A stretch of DNA of 7,115 bases from NCBI GenBank assembly GCA_946612185.1, contig CAMOEP010000109.1, positions 1 to 7,115 on the forward strand, in the 5' to 3' direction. Of this stretch, positions 6,075 to 7,115 are shown in pieces. A program made the position numbers and the translations under genes. The first letter of the stretch is position 1; every line of letters starts with the position of its first letter. The DNA is from an uncultured Ruminococcus sp. GTDB lineage: Bacteria > Bacillota > Clostridia > Oscillospirales > Ruminococcaceae. The notes below the pieces were generated by a model. The model searched no databases, was not told the DNA's origin, and was given only the letters and a program-made list of their open reading frames with translations.

Positions 6075-7115
6075 CTATTTTTCTTCAATGATACGAATTC
6101 CTACTACCGTAACGTCGTCCGGTATGAATGTAGAAATGAAGTTCGAGGACTTGGCAGTTATCTCCTCCACTATTTCACGCATCGTGCCGCCACGCATGAG
6201 AAGTTCCTTCATGAACATGAATTCCCCCTCGCTGATGCCGTCGGAGAACATGATTATCTCGTCCCCGGCGCAAAGGTCAAAGTCCGCCCGGTACACCTCG
6301 CAGTACTCATTTATACCGATAGGAAAAGTTGGCGCTGATATCTTCCGGACACTCTGCCCCTGCCGGAGAAGTGTGGCTGCTGCGCCGGACTTCATTATGG
6401 TAAAGTGACCGGTATCCAGGTCTATCTTCACGCAGTCAAGGGTGGCGAACCCCTCGCTCCCGGAACGTGATGCCATGAGGGTATTCACAAGACTTGCAGC
6501 GTCCGGCAGCGCCATTCCCGCCGGGACGAGCCGCCGAAGCATATTCACCACTATCCCCGACTCGACTGCCGCCGGTCTGCCTGTACCCATGCCGTCGGAG
6601 AGGAGTATGTAGGTGGAGTTTGTACCGTCGCTGAAAACGCTGGTTCTGTCGCCGTTTGCGCCGCATTTGTCAGCGCACAGGGACGCTCCGTATATCTCCA
6701 GACTCAGCCGGGGCGTTTCGCTGATTATGAGCCGCACCTCCCTGCCGGAACTGACCGGCTCAGTTATGGCAAGCGCCAGCCCAAGCGCATCAGAGGCGAT
6801 ATCCCTGACCCTGCCGGCGTTTTCAGGGGCATTGTCCGCCGGATAGTAGATATGTGCGCCCACCCGTTCGCCGGAATAGTAGCCGTAGACCGCCGTGGGA
6901 GCGATGCCCTTCGCTGAAAGTGCCTCGGTTACGAGCCTGCTCACTGTCTCGCAGCTTCTCACCTCCGGCTGCTCCCCTGCCCTGCGCACCAGTGACTCCG
7001 TGACCTGCATCTGCTGCTCGATCAGACTGCGTATATTCGTGAACCGCAGGTCGATGAGCCGGGACGTGAACCGGTCACGGGTGCAGCGTGTGATCTCCTC
7101 CGCCAGTTCGTTCCG
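6075..7115 (-). CDS. spoIIE: Stage II sporulation protein E (SpoIIE), C-terminal phosphatase part; 5' end outside window
   Basis: SpoIIE dephosphorylates the anti-anti-sigma factor SpoIIAA at the polar septum, freeing sigma-F in the forespore. The frame is open to the right edge, giving 346 residues; Bacillus SpoIIE is about 830, so the membrane segments and most of the FtsZ-interacting region are missing. The Met at 7010 is internal, not the start, because residues 1-35 (helical, charged) continue the frame upstream. Residues up to about 135 look like the regulatory linker; the PP2C domain follows. Metal-site motifs seen in fragment numbering: GD at 155-156, SDGMGTG at 173-179, MFSDGISE at 289-296, and PDDVTV at 332-337. 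FPIGI (264-268) and TLDCVKIDLDTGHFTIMKSG are also typical of SpoIIE rather than RsbU. The gene is much GC-richer than the glg genes. The stop TAG is at 6075-6077. Confidence 0.93.
   Translation of the reverse strand, partial: RNELAEEITRCTRDRFTSRLIDLRFTNIRSLIEQQMQVTESLVRRAGEQPEVRSCETVSRLVTEALSAKGIAPTAVYGYYSGERVGAHIYYPADNAPENAGRVRDIASDALGLALAITEPVSSGREVRLIISETPRLSLEIYGASLCADKCGANGDRTSVFSDGTNSTYILLSDGMGTGRPAAVESGIVVNMLRRLVPAGMALPDAASLVNTLMASRSGSEGFATLDCVKIDLDTGHFTIMKSGAAATLLRQGQSVRKISAPTFPIGINEYCEVYRADFDLCAGDEIIMFSDGISEGEFMFMKELLMRGGTMREIVEEITAKSSNFISTFIPDDVTVVGIRIIEEK

Noticed and set aside
6052..6408. 118-codon open frame on the plus strand near the spoIIE end
   Set aside because: It is antisense to the well-conserved SpoIIE phosphatase domain and looks like a shadow; no ribosome site or family resemblance.
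7008..7010. ATG at 7010 as the start of the phosphatase gene
   Set aside because: The frame continues open for 35 more codons to the window edge with protein-like helical sequence, and SpoIIE is far longer; no ribosome site precedes this ATG.
1..7115. CRISPR array, insertion sequence, tRNA or rRNA
   Set aside because: No spaced direct repeats of 25-40 bases, no transposase-like frame with inverted ends, and no tRNA or rRNA signature was seen on either strand.

Overview
The window carries the end of a sporulation gene followed by most of a glycogen-synthesis operon, all read from the minus strand. In the direction of transcription the order is spoIIE (3' part only), an AT-rich gap of 337 bases, then glgB, glgC, glgD and glgA. 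glgA is cut by the left edge of the window. The gene set points to a spore-lineage Bacillota, most likely class Clostridia: SpoIIE is restricted to that phylum, GlgD is the non-canonical ADP-glucose pyrophosphorylase subunit typical of Bacillota, and every complete gene except glgD has a strong AGGAGG-type ribosome site at close spacing. The moderate GC content of the glg genes and the protein style suggest a Ruminococcus-like Oscillospiraceae relative, but that is inference.

Right part (6075-7115): the C-terminal 346 residues of SpoIIE, the PP2C-type phosphatase that triggers sigma-F in the forespore. It is clearly GC-richer than the glg genes. Middle (5738-6074): a gap with no convincing gene. 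It holds a good extended -10 promoter just before glgB, a perfect 12-bp palindrome next to that promoter, a second TATAAT box further out, and three pairs of TTYAYM hexamers spaced exactly 11 bp apart. No intrinsic terminator for spoIIE is visible. Left part (1-5737): glgB, glgC, glgD and glgA with gaps of 28, 17 and 17 bp, clearly one transcription unit.

The four glg products form one pathway. GlgC, probably with GlgD as a modulatory partner, makes ADP-glucose from glucose-1-phosphate and ATP. GlgA adds the glucose to alpha-1,4 chains, and GlgB introduces alpha-1,6 branches. The order is that of the Bacillus glgBCDAP operon, so glgP could follow beyond the left edge.

The region is mostly ordinary core metabolism and I see no new multi-gene system. 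The points most worth a second look are the phased repeats and palindrome upstream of glgB, a histone-like Lys/Ser/Thr-rich tail on GlgB, Ala in place of the usual substrate-binding Lys in GlgA, an in-frame small ORF that runs through the glgB ribosome site, and the unusual spoIIE-glg neighbourhood.
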